A DNA stretch of 64,000 nucleotides from CAYFQV01 sp964654185. GTDB taxonomy: Bacteria > Spirochaetota > Spirochaetia > DSM-27196 > PWMO01. Made by a program: the position numbers and the translations under genes. Location of the stretch: contig CAZZIE010000002.1 in NCBI GenBank assembly GCA_964654185.1, positions 32,018 through 96,017 on the forward strand, given 5' to 3'. A model generated the notes under the pieces. That model had not been told where the DNA came from. It saw only the letters and a list, made by a program, of their open reading frames with translations, and did no database searches. Shown here piece after piece: positions 54,448-63,602 of this stretch. The first letter of the stretch is position 1. Every line of letters begins with the position of its first letter.

Positions 54448-56931
54448 TCAGGAGTCCTCCGTGGTTGCCTCGTCGGGAACGTCCGCTTCGTCGGACCCGC
54501 CGGCGGGGACGGACTCTCCATCGGGAGCGGAGTCGCCGGCCTGCGCGGCCCCCCCCTCGGGCGCGGACTCCTCAGTCGGGGAGGTCACCCCCTTTTCGCC
54601 GGACTCCCTGGCGGGAGCGTCGCCGGTTCTCCGGATGACGATGTCGTCGTCCTCTACATCGGCGACGGCACGGCCGCCTTCCTGAAAGTCACCGAAGAGC
54701 ACCGCGTCGACGAAGTACGACTTGATCTTCTCTTCCACGAGCCTGGCGATGTTCCGCGCGCCGAACTCCTCGGAGTAGCCGTGCTCGGCGAGCCACGTCC
54801 TGGCGGCGTCGGTGAGCTCGAGCTCGACGTTCTTGTCGGCGAGCTGCTCGTTGAAGGCGTTGATCTCCTTCTGGACGATCTCCTCAATGACCTCCTGGCC
54901 GAGGGGATTGAAGACCACGACCTTGTCCAGGCGATTGCGGAACTCCGGCGAGAAGATCCGCTCTACAGCCTCCGAGACGGCCTGTCCGGTCACTCTCCGC
55001 TGGCCGAACCCGATCATGGGCTTGCCTATCTCCCGGGCTCCCGCATTGGAAGTCATGATGATGATGACGTTGCGGAAGTCCGCCTTCTTGCCGGTGTTAT
55101 CGGTCATGGTCGCGTAGTCCATGACCTGGAGCAGCACGTTGTAGACATCCTGGTGCGCCTTCTCGATCTCGTCCAGGAGCAGAACAGCGTGGGGCGTCTT
55201 GCGAATGGCATCCGTCAGCTGTGCACCCTCATCATATCCGACATAGCCGGGAGGCGAGCCGAGGAGACGGGAGACCGTGTGCTTCTCCTGGTACTCACTC
55301 ATGTCAAAGCGCAGCATGGCGATACCCAGCGTGTCCGCAAGCTGCCGCGCCAACTCGGTCTTGCCGACGCCTGTCGGGCCCACAAAAAGGAAACTCGCAA
55401 CAGGCTTGTCGGGATTACGGAATCCCGCACGGGAGCGCTTCACCGCTTCCACAACGTTCTTCACGGCATCTTCCTGCCCGTAGACGACTCGCTGCAGATC
55501 GGGATCGAGATTCTTCAGCCGGTCCTTCTCGTTCGTCGATACGCTGCGCTCCGGGATCTTGGCCATCTTTGCCACGACGTGCTCCACGTGGGACTCGCCG
55601 ATCTCCACCGCTTCGGTGGGTTCGTCGGTCGCTGCGACTTTCATCCGCACGTTCGCGCCGCACTCATCGATCACGTCGATTGCCTTATCCGGGAGATTGC
55701 GGTCGTTGATGTAGAGCGCCGCCAGATGCACGGCCTGGTAGATCGCATCATCCGTGTAGCGGACGTTGTGGTACTCCTCGTACTTGGGCCTCAGTCCCTG
55801 GAGGATTTCTATGGTGTCCTCTTCGGACGGCTCAGGCACCTCGATCGTTTGGAAGCGGCGCGACAGAGCGCGATCCTTCTCGAAGAACTTCCGGAACTCC
55901 TCGTAGGTCGACGCGCCGATGCAGCGCAGCTTCCCCGATGCCAGGGCGGGCTTCAACATGTTGGAGGCATCCATGGAGCCACCGGAGACGGCGCCCGCTC
56001 CAACGAGGGTATGGATCTCGTCAATGAAGAGAATGGCGTCGTCGCGCTTCTCGAGAGTCTGGATGATCTGCTTCATCCGCTCTTCGAAGTCGCCGCGGTA
56101 GCGGGTGCCCGCCAGCATGCCTCCCATGTCGAGGCGATAGACGTGGTAGTCCTTCAGCGCGGCAGGGACGGTCCCGTCGGCAATGCGCTGCGCGAGGCCT
56201 TCCGTGATCGCGGTCTTTCCAACGCCGGGATCGCCGAGGTGCACCGGGTTGTTCTTCAACCGGCGGCAGAGGACTTGAATGGTCCGCTCGAGAATGTCTT
56301 CACGGCCAATGAGGGGCTCGAGTTCGCCCGCGCGGGCCGATTCCGTGAGGTCCGTCGTGAACTGAGAGAGCGGATCCTTCTTCTTGCGGCGACCCGGCTT
56401 CTCTTCCTGCTCCTCTTCAGCCGCTTCGAACTCCGGCTCCCCGCTCTCGGGACCCGCCTCTTCGCCGGTCTCACCGAGATCTTCATCTTCGTCCGCTTGC
56501 GACTCGAAGTCTGAGACGCCGTGTGAGATCACTTCGAGAAGATCTATGCGCTGGATCCCCGCCTTCCTGAGAAAGTACGCACCGAAGGACTCCTCTTCGT
56601 CGAAGATGGATACGAGGATATCTCCCATGTCCACCTCTTCCTTGGAAGCGCTCTCGGTGTGAAAGACGGCGCGCTCAATGACGTTCTGAAAGCCCAGGGA
56701 CTGGAAGGGATCGCTTCCCTCCACCACAGGAACCTTCTCCTTCAGGTGATCGTCAATCTCACTGCGAATATCGTCGGGCTCCGCTCCGCACTCCTCAATT
56801 ACGGCCCGCGGGAAATCGAAGTGGAGTGCAGCATAGAGCACGTGCTCCGGGGTGAGATACTCGTGGTTGCGCTGTTTTGCTTCCTGATATGCCGCGTTGA
56901 GAACGACCTGCAGCTCTCTGTTTATCCTCAT
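54448..56931 (-). CDS. clpA: ATP-dependent Clp protease ATP-binding subunit ClpA
   Basis: 827 aa. N-terminal repeat domain, an acidic linker (residues 140-185), then two AAA+ modules: Walker A GDPGVGKTAI and GPTGVGKTELA, Walker B AILFIDEIH and VLLLDEIEKA. It unfolds substrates for ClpP and receives N-degron proteins from ClpS. No M-domain of ClpB type is present. The last 50 residues form a Gly/Ala/Ser/Asp-rich tail that is unusual for ClpA. GAGGTG lies upstream of the ATG. It is 70 bp after clpS. Confidence 0.96.
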   Translation of the reverse strand: MRINRELQVVLNAAYQEAKQRNHEYLTPEHVLYAALHFDFPRAVIEECGAEPDDIRSEIDDHLKEKVPVVEGSDPFQSLGFQNVIERAVFHTESASKEEVDMGDILVSIFDEEESFGAYFLRKAGIQRIDLLEVISHGVSDFESQADEDEDLGETGEEAGPESGEPEFEAAEEEQEEKPGRRKKKDPLSQFTTDLTESARAGELEPLIGREDILERTIQVLCRRLKNNPVHLGDPGVGKTAITEGLAQRIADGTVPAALKDYHVYRLDMGGMLAGTRYRGDFEERMKQIIQTLEKRDDAILFIDEIHTLVGAGAVSGGSMDASNMLKPALASGKLRCIGASTYEEFRKFFEKDRALSRRFQTIEVPEPSEEDTIEILQGLRPKYEEYHNVRYTDDAIYQAVHLAALYINDRNLPDKAIDVIDECGANVRMKVAATDEPTEAVEIGESHVEHVVAKMAKIPERSVSTNEKDRLKNLDPDLQRVVYGQEDAVKNVVEAVKRSRAGFRNPDKPVASFLFVGPTGVGKTELARQLADTLGIAMLRFDMSEYQEKHTVSRLLGSPPGYVGYDEGAQLTDAIRKTPHAVLLLDEIEKAHQDVYNVLLQVMDYATMTDNTGKKADFRNVIIIMTSNAGAREIGKPMIGFGQRRVTGQAVSEAVERIFSPEFRNRLDKVVVFNPLGQEVIEEIVQKEINAFNEQLADKNVELELTDAARTWLAEHGYSEEFGARNIARLVEEKIKSYFVDAVLFGDFQEGGRAVADVEDDDIVIRRTGDAPARESGEKGVTSPTEESAPEGGAAQAGDSAPDGESVPAGGSDEADVPDEATTEDS

Positions 56932-57001
56932 TGCCTTTGCACCTCGTAGGGGCCCTGCTTCTTCGGTACGGCGCTACGCCTTCGACGCTTCCATCTCGAC
57001 A

Positions 57002-57307
57002 CTATGCCTTCTCAACGGTGGCCTTCAGGGGATAGTCGCGTTGCCGCGCGAGCTTGTGAACCTGTTGAGCCTTCGTCTGGGCGACGTCGTAGGTGAAGGT
57101 ACCCACGGTTCCGCGCCCCTGCTTGTGGATACGCAACATGATCTTGGTGGCATCCATCACCGTCTTGTGAAAAACCTTCATGATGACTTCAACAACGAAC
57201 TCCATGGTCGTGTAGTCATCATTGTGGAGGACCACCCGATACATGTCAGGTTGCTTAACCTGCTCTTTGGTCTTCTCTACTGTCTTCTCGGCATTACTCG
57301 GTGCCAT
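57002..57307 (-). CDS. clpS: ClpS adaptor protein
   Basis: 101 aa. The conserved core is VVLHNDDYTTMEFVVEVIMKVFHKT followed by IHKQGRGTVGTFTYDVAQTKAQQV. It binds N-terminal Leu, Phe, Tyr or Trp and delivers proteins to ClpA. GAGGG lies 4 nt before the ATG. First gene of clpS-clpA-aat. Confidence 0.97.
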   Translation of the reverse strand: MAPSNAEKTVEKTKEQVKQPDMYRVVLHNDDYTTMEFVVEVIMKVFHKTVMDATKIMLRIHKQGRGTVGTFTYDVAQTKAQQVHKLARQRDYPLKATVEKA

Positions 57308-57420
57308 AGTCCCTCAACCAAAGACGACATGTTCTGCAGCGCGTCGGCGGCGTACTCTCTGTCGATGACCCCGCAACCCCTGCAGGGTCACAGGTAAAAT
57401 AATAGCGGCTTATACCCTCG

Positions 57421-57750
57421 TCAAACAGCGGATTTCCGCCGGCGCCAGAAACGATACCTTCTCACGTACGCGCAGTCCGGCGGCATCCCGGGATCGAAGA
57501 GAGCGTGGAAGATGGTAACGCGCCGGCACTGCCGACAAACCGCGAAGCGCTCGTCGTACACCGTGCAGAGCCTGGACCGGGTGTCGAGAAAGCGACAGGG
57601 TCGGTTGTAGTGGACGAGGAGCCGGCCCCCGTGCACGGTGCGCTCGTAACAGCACTTGCCGCACCGATTGCACAGCGCCTCCCACTTGCGGCGGCGCGCC
57701 GCACGACGCGCCTGCATGTGGTGGAGCCGGCTACTGATCCAGCGGCCCAA
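57421..57750 (-). CDS. YkgJ-type cysteine-cluster protein
   Basis: 109 aa. Cysteines in CNRCGKCC, then CRFLD, LCTVYDERFAVCRQC and PDCAY match the YkgJ (zinc/iron-chelating) family. Both ends are strongly basic. The function is not established beyond probable metal binding. The TTG start overlaps the previous gene by 20 bp; an internal ATG at 57717 is an alternative. GAGGGGAG lies 10 nt before the TTG. Confidence 0.8.
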   Translation of the reverse strand: MGRWISSRLHHMQARRAARRRKWEALCNRCGKCCYERTVHGGRLLVHYNRPCRFLDTRSRLCTVYDERFAVCRQCRRVTIFHALFDPGMPPDCAYVRRYRFWRRRKSAV

Positions 57751-59815
57751 AATAGCCGAGCTCCCCTCGCCCGCTCCGTTGAATCAAGTACGCCTCGACC
57801 TCCAGTGGAATGTACCGCCGGCCGAAGTCACTGTCACTGCGGGAGATCGTCCGCAGGGTATAGCGGCCTTGAGGTGAGTCCAGGACCTCCGCGGCCAGGT
57901 CACCAAGCCCTTCGGGTCGGTACAGGTAGTACGAGGAGCCGCCGGCCTCTTCAGTCAGATAGTCCAGGTCCGCCGAGATCTCCTCATCGGTCACGTAGAG
58001 CGGGTAGAAGCGAATGTCGTTATTCGCCAGATAGTCCGCGACCTGATCCAGCTGGTAGTCCCGGTAGGATCGAGAGCCAATGCTCCCGGTGGCGACGTAG
58101 ATCACCGCTCGGCGATTGCGACTCTCCAGAAGCTGTGCGGCGCCGAAGCGCACTCCCAGATCAAAGGACCATCCCGGACCAATGCCTTCGCCGGACTCAG
58201 CGGCGGCGACGAGTTGTGCGGCGCTCGACCCGGCGTCAGCCAGAATTGCCGGGTCCTCACCCGCCGCTACCACCCTGATGCTCGCCGATCCGGCGAAACT
58301 CTCGGCGACGGCCCGGACCGCTTCAGCAATTCGCGCAGTGTGCTCCCGCGCGTCCGGTGAACGGTCGAGGACAATGGAAACATCCACGGTGTCCTTCTGA
58401 TACACCGCGTCGGCGACGGCTACCTCTTCGACTTGAAGCTTGTTTTCGGTCACAAGGAAGTTCTCGTCGGTCAGACCTACCACAGGATTCCCCCGGGCAT
58501 CCTCTACGGAGACATCAATGAAGACCTCCGGGAAGGCGTCTTCCACCACCCGGTGTACCGTCACCGTGAGGCCCGAGTATATCTCGGAGAGGGGGCTCAG
58601 GAAGAGCAGACGATCGCGTGACAGGTCGGTTGCCACCAGGTTCTTGTTGGCGTCCACGGCCACAGCGGTAACGCGGCCGGGATATTCCGTCACATCCGAG
58701 AACTCGGAAATGACTTCGTTCGACGTGTCCAGGAGCAGGAGCCTCGACCGATCCGCCAGGAGGAGGTGCTGCCGGTCGAAGGTGCGCAGGCCTTCGGGAT
58801 GCCGCAGCCCTAGGTCCGAGATCTCCCGAAGCAGGTTACCGCTGGTGTCGAAGACGAAGACCGCACGCTCGGCGGAATCAGCGACGTACACGGTGTCGTC
58901 GCGCACGACAACGCCCGTCGGTTCGCTGAGGCCGCGAAAGAAGGGTGTCGCGCCACCGAAGCACTGGATGAACTCACCATCGGTGGTGAACTTGCACACG
59001 CGGGCGTTCCCCCAGTCGGTCACGTAGAGGACACCGTTACCGTCGTATGCAATGTACTGTGGACCCAGGAGGCTTCCCTCCTCAATACCGCTCGCCCCGA
59101 AGGTCGCCTGGCGGCCGCCGTTCGGGCCGACCCTGGCAACGCGGTCCGCCCCGAACTCGGTCACAAAGAGGGAGCCCTCCGCCTCAACCACGTCGAAGGG
59201 TTGTACAAAGCCCTGGACGCCGCCCTGGACGCGCCGGAGCACCACCCCGTTGGGGTTCATCACCAGGATCTCATCCGACGCGAAGGAGACTATGTAGAAG
59301 CTTCCGTCCGGCCGTGGCCGAACCGAGGTCGGGCTTTGAAAGAGGACACGCTCGCCTACCTGCCCCTGAAGCTGCGTAGTCGTCACCCAGCGCTCGGCCT
59401 GCTCCAGGATGGAGGTTATGCTTCGCTCCCGCTCGACCCGCTCGATCACACTCTCCAGGTAGGTGGCGTCATCCTGTCGGGCGGCAACGTACTCCCACTC
59501 CGCAACGGCCGCTTCCACGAGTCCGGCGCGATAGTAGGCGTGGCCCAACCACAACCGGGAGAGGAGATCCTCGGGGGTCAGCGCAAGGGCGCGGGAAAAT
59601 GAACGGACCGCCTCGTTGAACTGGGCGCTGTGGAAAGCTCGAACCCCCCACTGAAACTCCTCCCGCGCCTCGACGCTCTGGAGGTCCACCTGTGCCTCTA
59701 CATCCCGCAACGGGAGAAGGAACAGGAGCACCATGGGTACGGCGAGGAACAGGAGAATCGGTCGGGACTTCACCCGCCCACCGGCTCGGCCGGTACGGAA
59801 CATTGCGTTACACAC
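57731..59815 (-). CDS. Secreted TPR-NHL propeller-VWA protein
   Basis: 694 aa. The start is GTG 59815 (or ATG 59803). A signal peptide precedes AQVDL (about residue 41). Two TPR-like units (FQWGVRAFHSAQFNEAVRSFSRALALTPEDLLSRLWLGHAYY) are followed by about six NHL blades (residues 150-420, GPQYIAYDGNGVLYVTDWGNARVCKFTTDGEF), and a C-terminal VWA-like domain (VDVSIVLDRSPDAREHTARIAEAV; AVIYVATGS). The MIDAS motif is DRSPD rather than DxSxS. It may be an envelope scaffold. It lies between a TPR gene and the YkgJ-like gene, overlapping both. Confidence 0.8.
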   Translation of the reverse strand: MCNAMFRTGRAGGRVKSRPILLFLAVPMVLLFLLPLRDVEAQVDLQSVEAREEFQWGVRAFHSAQFNEAVRSFSRALALTPEDLLSRLWLGHAYYRAGLVEAAVAEWEYVAARQDDATYLESVIERVERERSITSILEQAERWVTTTQLQGQVGERVLFQSPTSVRPRPDGSFYIVSFASDEILVMNPNGVVLRRVQGGVQGFVQPFDVVEAEGSLFVTEFGADRVARVGPNGGRQATFGASGIEEGSLLGPQYIAYDGNGVLYVTDWGNARVCKFTTDGEFIQCFGGATPFFRGLSEPTGVVVRDDTVYVADSAERAVFVFDTSGNLLREISDLGLRHPEGLRTFDRQHLLLADRSRLLLLDTSNEVISEFSDVTEYPGRVTAVAVDANKNLVATDLSRDRLLFLSPLSEIYSGLTVTVHRVVEDAFPEVFIDVSVEDARGNPVVGLTDENFLVTENKLQVEEVAVADAVYQKDTVDVSIVLDRSPDAREHTARIAEAVRAVAESFAGSASIRVVAAGEDPAILADAGSSAAQLVAAAESGEGIGPGWSFDLGVRFGAAQLLESRNRRAVIYVATGSIGSRSYRDYQLDQVADYLANNDIRFYPLYVTDEEISADLDYLTEEAGGSSYYLYRPEGLGDLAAEVLDSPQGRYTLRTISRSDSDFGRRYIPLEVEAYLIQRSGRGELGYFGPLDQ

Positions 59816-60461
59816 GGCTCACCACCCTCAAGTGCTCGCGAATGGCATCTTCGTCCGGGGCGCGCCGGGAGGCCTCTTCCAGAAGACGCTTCGCATCGTC
59901 ACGCTTTCCCATCTTGTAGAAGGCCCACCCGAGGGAGTCGAGATACGCCGGATTGTTGGGTCGCGCCTGCACCGCCTGCCGACAGTAGTTCAGGGCGTCG
60001 GAGAGGCGGATGTTCTGATCCGCCATGATGAAGCCCAGGGAGTTCTTCGCCGTCAGGTTGTCCGGGTCGATCTCCAGCGCGCGCTCCAGATGGGAAATGC
60101 TCGTCGAGATCTTGTGCTGATTGTAGGTTACGTGGGCCAGCGCGGCGTAGACCTTTGCCGACTCGTAGCCCTCTTCGAGGAGCCGCGAGAACTCGAACTC
60201 CGCCAGCCGGTAGCGCTCGGTGACGGCGTAGATGTAGCCGAGAATCATGCGGCTCTGGTACTGCTTCGTGAAATCGAGCTCGGCGGTCACCGCCTGCTCG
60301 AGATAGAGAACCGCTTCGTCATACCGTTCGAGGTGGGTGTAGCACAGGGCAATGAAGTACGAGAGCTCGGAGAACTCCTCCTCGTCGACATCCAGAGACA
60401 GAAGCGCGCGCAGCGCTTCTTCGTACCGCTTCTCCCGGAGTAGCCGAATAGCTTCATCCAT
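59808..60461 (-). CDS. TPR-repeat protein
   Basis: 217 aa made almost wholly of TPR units: EAIRLLREKRYEEALRALLSL, SYFIALCYTHLERYDEAVLYLEQAV, AALAHVTYNQHKISTSISHLERALEIDPDN, DSLGWAFYKMGKRDDAKRLLEEASRRAP. No signal peptide. It probably mediates protein contacts. It lies 6 bp after surE, overlaps the TPR-NHL-VWA gene by 8 bp and is probably co-transcribed with both. Confidence 0.88.
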   Translation of the reverse strand: MDEAIRLLREKRYEEALRALLSLDVDEEEFSELSYFIALCYTHLERYDEAVLYLEQAVTAELDFTKQYQSRMILGYIYAVTERYRLAEFEFSRLLEEGYESAKVYAALAHVTYNQHKISTSISHLERALEIDPDNLTAKNSLGFIMADQNIRLSDALNYCRQAVQARPNNPAYLDSLGWAFYKMGKRDDAKRLLEEASRRAPDEDAIREHLRVVSRV

Positions 60462-60467
60462 GGCGCG

Positions 60468-61220
60468 TTATGCCTGTTGCCGCAAGAAAGCTGCTTCGCG
60501 GTAGGCAGCGTCCTCCTTGTGATTGACAGGGTTTATGTAGATCGGGCTGACCGATACGGAGCCCTGAGAGACGGCGTGCCAATCGGTGCCGGGCTCGAGC
60601 TCCGAAGTGACCGGCGCTCCACCCATGAAGAAGTAGACCTCCCCACGCGGGGTCCGGAACTCCGACAGCTTATCATGGTAGATCCGGGTACTTGGCGAAG
60701 TGATCTCGACCGGTTTGTTCCACTCCGGTGTGTTGGGACTGTTGATGTTGATGAAGTGGTGCTCGTCCCAGAGGTTGACCAGCTCCTGGAAGTTCTCCCG
60801 GACGAACTGAGCGAAGGGTTCGAAGTAGAGCGGCTCGTCGAAGCCGTCGACGGAAAGAGCGATCCCGGGCTTCCCCATGATGGCTCCCTGCCGCGCCGCC
60901 GCGGCGGTTCCCGAATAGATAATGTCCGTGCCGAGGTTCGGCCCGATATTGATTCCGGAGACCACCACCTCCGGCTCGATCGGCAGCGCACCGAGGAGAC
61001 CGAGAATCACGCAATCCGCGGGCGATCCGCTCGAGGCAAAGGCCTGCTCATCAACCTGGAGGCACCGTACGGGATCCTTTATCGTTATGTAATGGGACAT
61101 CGCGCTGCGCTCGCTCTCCGGTGCGAGGACCCACACATCGTGATCCTGCTCGAGGGCGGCGCGAATTGCCGCGAGTCCGGGGCTGTCGATTCCATCGTCA
61201 TTGGTCAGTAGTACTCTCAT
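60468..61220 (-). CDS. surE: 5'/3'-nucleotidase SurE
   Basis: 250 aa. Metal and phosphate motifs LLTNDDGIDSPG, VVSGINIGPNLGTDIIYSGTAAAAR and GSPADCVILG. It dephosphorylates nucleoside monophosphates. ATG 61220 has AGAGG 6 nt upstream. First gene of the surE-TPR-NHL run. Confidence 0.96.
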   Translation of the reverse strand: MRVLLTNDDGIDSPGLAAIRAALEQDHDVWVLAPESERSAMSHYITIKDPVRCLQVDEQAFASSGSPADCVILGLLGALPIEPEVVVSGINIGPNLGTDIIYSGTAAAARQGAIMGKPGIALSVDGFDEPLYFEPFAQFVRENFQELVNLWDEHHFININSPNTPEWNKPVEITSPSTRIYHDKLSEFRTPRGEVYFFMGGAPVTSELEPGTDWHAVSQGSVSVSPIYINPVNHKEDAAYREAAFLRQQA

Positions 61221-61370
61221 GCATTGCCTCTGGCGCCGTGGGATCTGAGGGGGTTTGGGGTATCGGAATGGACCGCGCCCTCCGCATGGGAACGCGCACG
61301 ATTAAGCTTCGGACGGAGCCCCTCCCAGACCTCTGCGTCACGACAATTGTACTCCAACCCGCCCGGCTGT

Positions 61371-61399
61371 TCAACAAATGGGTGGGACTGCGCTATTAT
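61371..61399 (+). promoter_or_regulatory. lnt promoter, probably leaderless
   Basis: TCAACA (61371-61376), 17-bp spacer, TATTAT (61394-61399), then 7 nt to the ATG at 61407. No Shine-Dalgarno sequence lies between them. Confidence 0.6.
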
Positions 61400-61406
61400 C
61401 CGCCAC

Positions 61407-63101
61407 ATGAATGTGCTCCTCGCGGCCGTCGCCGGCCTCATCATGGCGCTCGCCGTTCCGAACGAGCTGTTCCCCATGGGAAACGGCGTCCTCGGGCTTC
61501 TTGCGCTGACGCCGTACTTTCTGGCGCTGATGCGTGTCCGCCGCGCCCGCTGGGCGTCCCTCGTGGGAGTGGCCTTCGCCATAACCTCGACCATCGGCTC
61601 CAACTACTGGCTCGCATACTTTCGTGAGTTCTCCGTGTGGACCCTCGGGGGGACCACCTTCGGGTACATGGGATACCACGCCCTCCTCGGCCCCTTCATC
61701 TGGCGCATTGCCCATACGAGACCTCACCTGCGCCCGATCCTCCTGGGCATTGCCTGGGGCGGCTACGAATACCTGAAGTCGATCGGCTTCCTGGCCTATC
61801 CCTGGGGGCTCATTGCCTTTCCCTTCAACGACATTCCCCTGCTTCTTCAACATGTCGATGTTACCGGCATCTGGGCGACTTCCTTCCTTGCGGCCATGGC
61901 CAACGCCCTGATTGCGGAGGTACTGCACCGGCGCGACACGGTGCAACCGATTCTTCCACGGTGGCCCCGGGACCTGCGGTGGTTGCGCGTGACCAATGCG
62001 GAGGCGTTGCGAGTTGCCGGGCTTCTCGGCATTCTCGTCGCCGTTGTCGCAGGATACGGCGCGCTCCGGCTGGCTCGGCCACCGGAGGTGACCGACACCA
62101 TTGAAGTTACTCTGGTGCAGCAGAACATCGACTCCTGGCTGACCGGAAACGAGTGGCCGTCGGTGAAGGCAGCGCAGGACCTGACCAGAGCGGGCCTGGC
62201 CGAACGGGAATCTCCGCCGGATCTGATCGTGTGGAGCGAGACGGTTCTACGGAGACCCTTCCCGGAGAACCGTGCGGTGTTCCGGCAACGGCCGGAGGGG
62301 GATCCCTTCATTCCCTTCGTGCGCTCCCTGCCAGCGCCGCTGGTTACCGGCGCACCGTCGATACAGAGCGTCGACCCCTTCGAGCCGGTCAACTCCGCGA
62401 TCCTCCTGGATAGCCGGGGCCGGTACTACGGCTTCTACGGGAAGCGCCATCTCGTTCCCATGGCGGAGAACGTACCGTTCTGGGAGGTGCCGTTCATGCG
62501 GCGCTTCTTCGAAAATGTCATTGGTGTGGTCGGCGTCTGGTCCCCGGGAGACCGTTGGGCGGTCTTCGCCATGCCGCGCCATCCCGCCCGTGCGTCCGAG
62601 TCCGCCTGGGAAGAGGCGGGGGTTACCGGCGTTCCGCCGGACCCCGCCGAGACCGGCCACGAGGTCGGGACGAGCGTCGGAGATGAGCTGATCCGATTCG
62701 GAACACCCATCTGCTACGAGGATTCCTTCGGCTATCTGTGCCGGGAGTATGCCCTCCTGGGGGCTGATCTGCTGATCAACGTCACCAACAACTCCTGGTC
62801 TCAAACCAGGTCGGCCCAGATCCAGCACTTCGTCTCGGCGCGGTACCGCGCCGTTGAGAACCGCATGGCCCTGGCGCGGGCTACGAACTCCGGCTACACC
62901 GCCGTGATAAATGCTCAGGGCGACGTCCTCGCGGACATTCCGATGTTCGTCCAGGACTACCTCAACGCCACGGTGCCCCTCTACGGCGAGCAGGGACTCA
63001 CCATCTACAGTCGCTTCGGCGACTACCTGGCACGGTTCTGGATCCTGGTCTCCATTGCAACGCTGGTGGGATTGTACTTTCGGGACCGGCGCCGGATATA
63101 G
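61407..63101 (+). CDS. lnt: Apolipoprotein N-acyltransferase
   Basis: 564 aa from ATG 61407. N-terminal half with about seven membrane segments, then a periplasmic nitrilase-like domain with the catalytic triad Glu278 (VWSETVL), Lys346 (YGKRHLVPM) and Cys436 (ICYEDSFG), and a final membrane helix. It adds the third acyl chain to lipoproteins. A spacer of about 40 residues rich in Ala, Glu and Pro (RHPARASESAWEEAG onward) lies between Lys346 and Cys436. The start codon sits 7 nt after a TATTAT box with no ribosome-binding site. Confidence 0.94.
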   Translation: MNVLLAAVAGLIMALAVPNELFPMGNGVLGLLALTPYFLALMRVRRARWASLVGVAFAITSTIGSNYWLAYFREFSVWTLGGTTFGYMGYHALLGPFIWRIAHTRPHLRPILLGIAWGGYEYLKSIGFLAYPWGLIAFPFNDIPLLLQHVDVTGIWATSFLAAMANALIAEVLHRRDTVQPILPRWPRDLRWLRVTNAEALRVAGLLGILVAVVAGYGALRLARPPEVTDTIEVTLVQQNIDSWLTGNEWPSVKAAQDLTRAGLAERESPPDLIVWSETVLRRPFPENRAVFRQRPEGDPFIPFVRSLPAPLVTGAPSIQSVDPFEPVNSAILLDSRGRYYGFYGKRHLVPMAENVPFWEVPFMRRFFENVIGVVGVWSPGDRWAVFAMPRHPARASESAWEEAGVTGVPPDPAETGHEVGTSVGDELIRFGTPICYEDSFGYLCREYALLGADLLINVTNNSWSQTRSAQIQHFVSARYRAVENRMALARATNSGYTAVINAQGDVLADIPMFVQDYLNATVPLYGEQGLTIYSRFGDYLARFWILVSIATLVGLYFRDRRRI

Positions 63102-63124
63102 CCCTGGCGTCGGATATAGCCCTG
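63093..63124. repeat. Direct repeat spanning the lnt stop codon
   Basis: The 14-mer cggatatagccctg occurs at 63093-63106 and 63111-63124 (period 18). The first copy contains the last codons and TAG of lnt. Confidence 0.9.
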
Positions 63125-63196
63125 CAGGCGGTGCTTGCGCGGCGCCTGAAAGGCGCGCGCCCCCGCCCATGGAAGGCCCGGCACATACGAGAAGCC

Positions 63197-63224
63197 AAAA
63201 AAAAGACGACGCCGAAGCGTCGCC
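63197..63224 (-). terminator. Intrinsic terminator of the rho-rpmE transcript
   Basis: On the minus strand GGCGACGC (63224-63217), loop TTCG, GCGTCGTC (63212-63205, one G-U), then eight T (63204-63197). It lies 110 bp past the rpmE stop. Confidence 0.92.
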
Positions 63225-63334
63225 CTTCACAATTGCGGAGCCGCAGCGTGTGCCGCTTCCCGCAAGCTCTTCGTCGCCGGACGGCTGTCCACCGCCGACG
63301 TACCACCGCCGGACGCCACGGCGCCCGACGATGC

Positions 63335-63583
63335 TCAGCTCTTGATGTTGTACTTCCGCTTGAATCGCTCGACACGTCCTGCCGTATCGACCAGCTTCTG
63401 CTTACCTGTGAAGAAGGGATGCGAAGCGCTGGAGATCTCCACGTCAAAGACGGGATACTCGTTCCCGTCCTCATACTTGACAGTCTCTTTGGTCTCTACA
63501 GCCGAGCGAGCGAGGAAAAGAGTTCCTGATGCGGTGTCGCGAAAGACAACGGGACGGTAGTTTGGATGAATGCCGTCTCTCAT
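63335..63583 (-). CDS. rpmE: 50S ribosomal protein L31, zinc-free type B
   Basis: 82 aa: MRDGIHPNYRPVVFRDTASGTLFLARSAV... SASHPFFTGKQKLVDTAGRVERFKRKY. No Cys residues, so it is the type B form that does not bind zinc. GGGAGGAA precedes the ATG. It follows rho by 19 bp, the usual rho-rpmE order. Confidence 0.96.
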   Translation of the reverse strand: MRDGIHPNYRPVVFRDTASGTLFLARSAVETKETVKYEDGNEYPVFDVEISSASHPFFTGKQKLVDTAGRVERFKRKYNIKS

Positions 63584-63602
63584 GCTCTTCCTCCCGGCCT
63601 CG

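Noticed and set aside
54781..56514. 577-codon frame opposite clpA
   Set aside because: Antisense to both AAA+ modules; no family resemblance.
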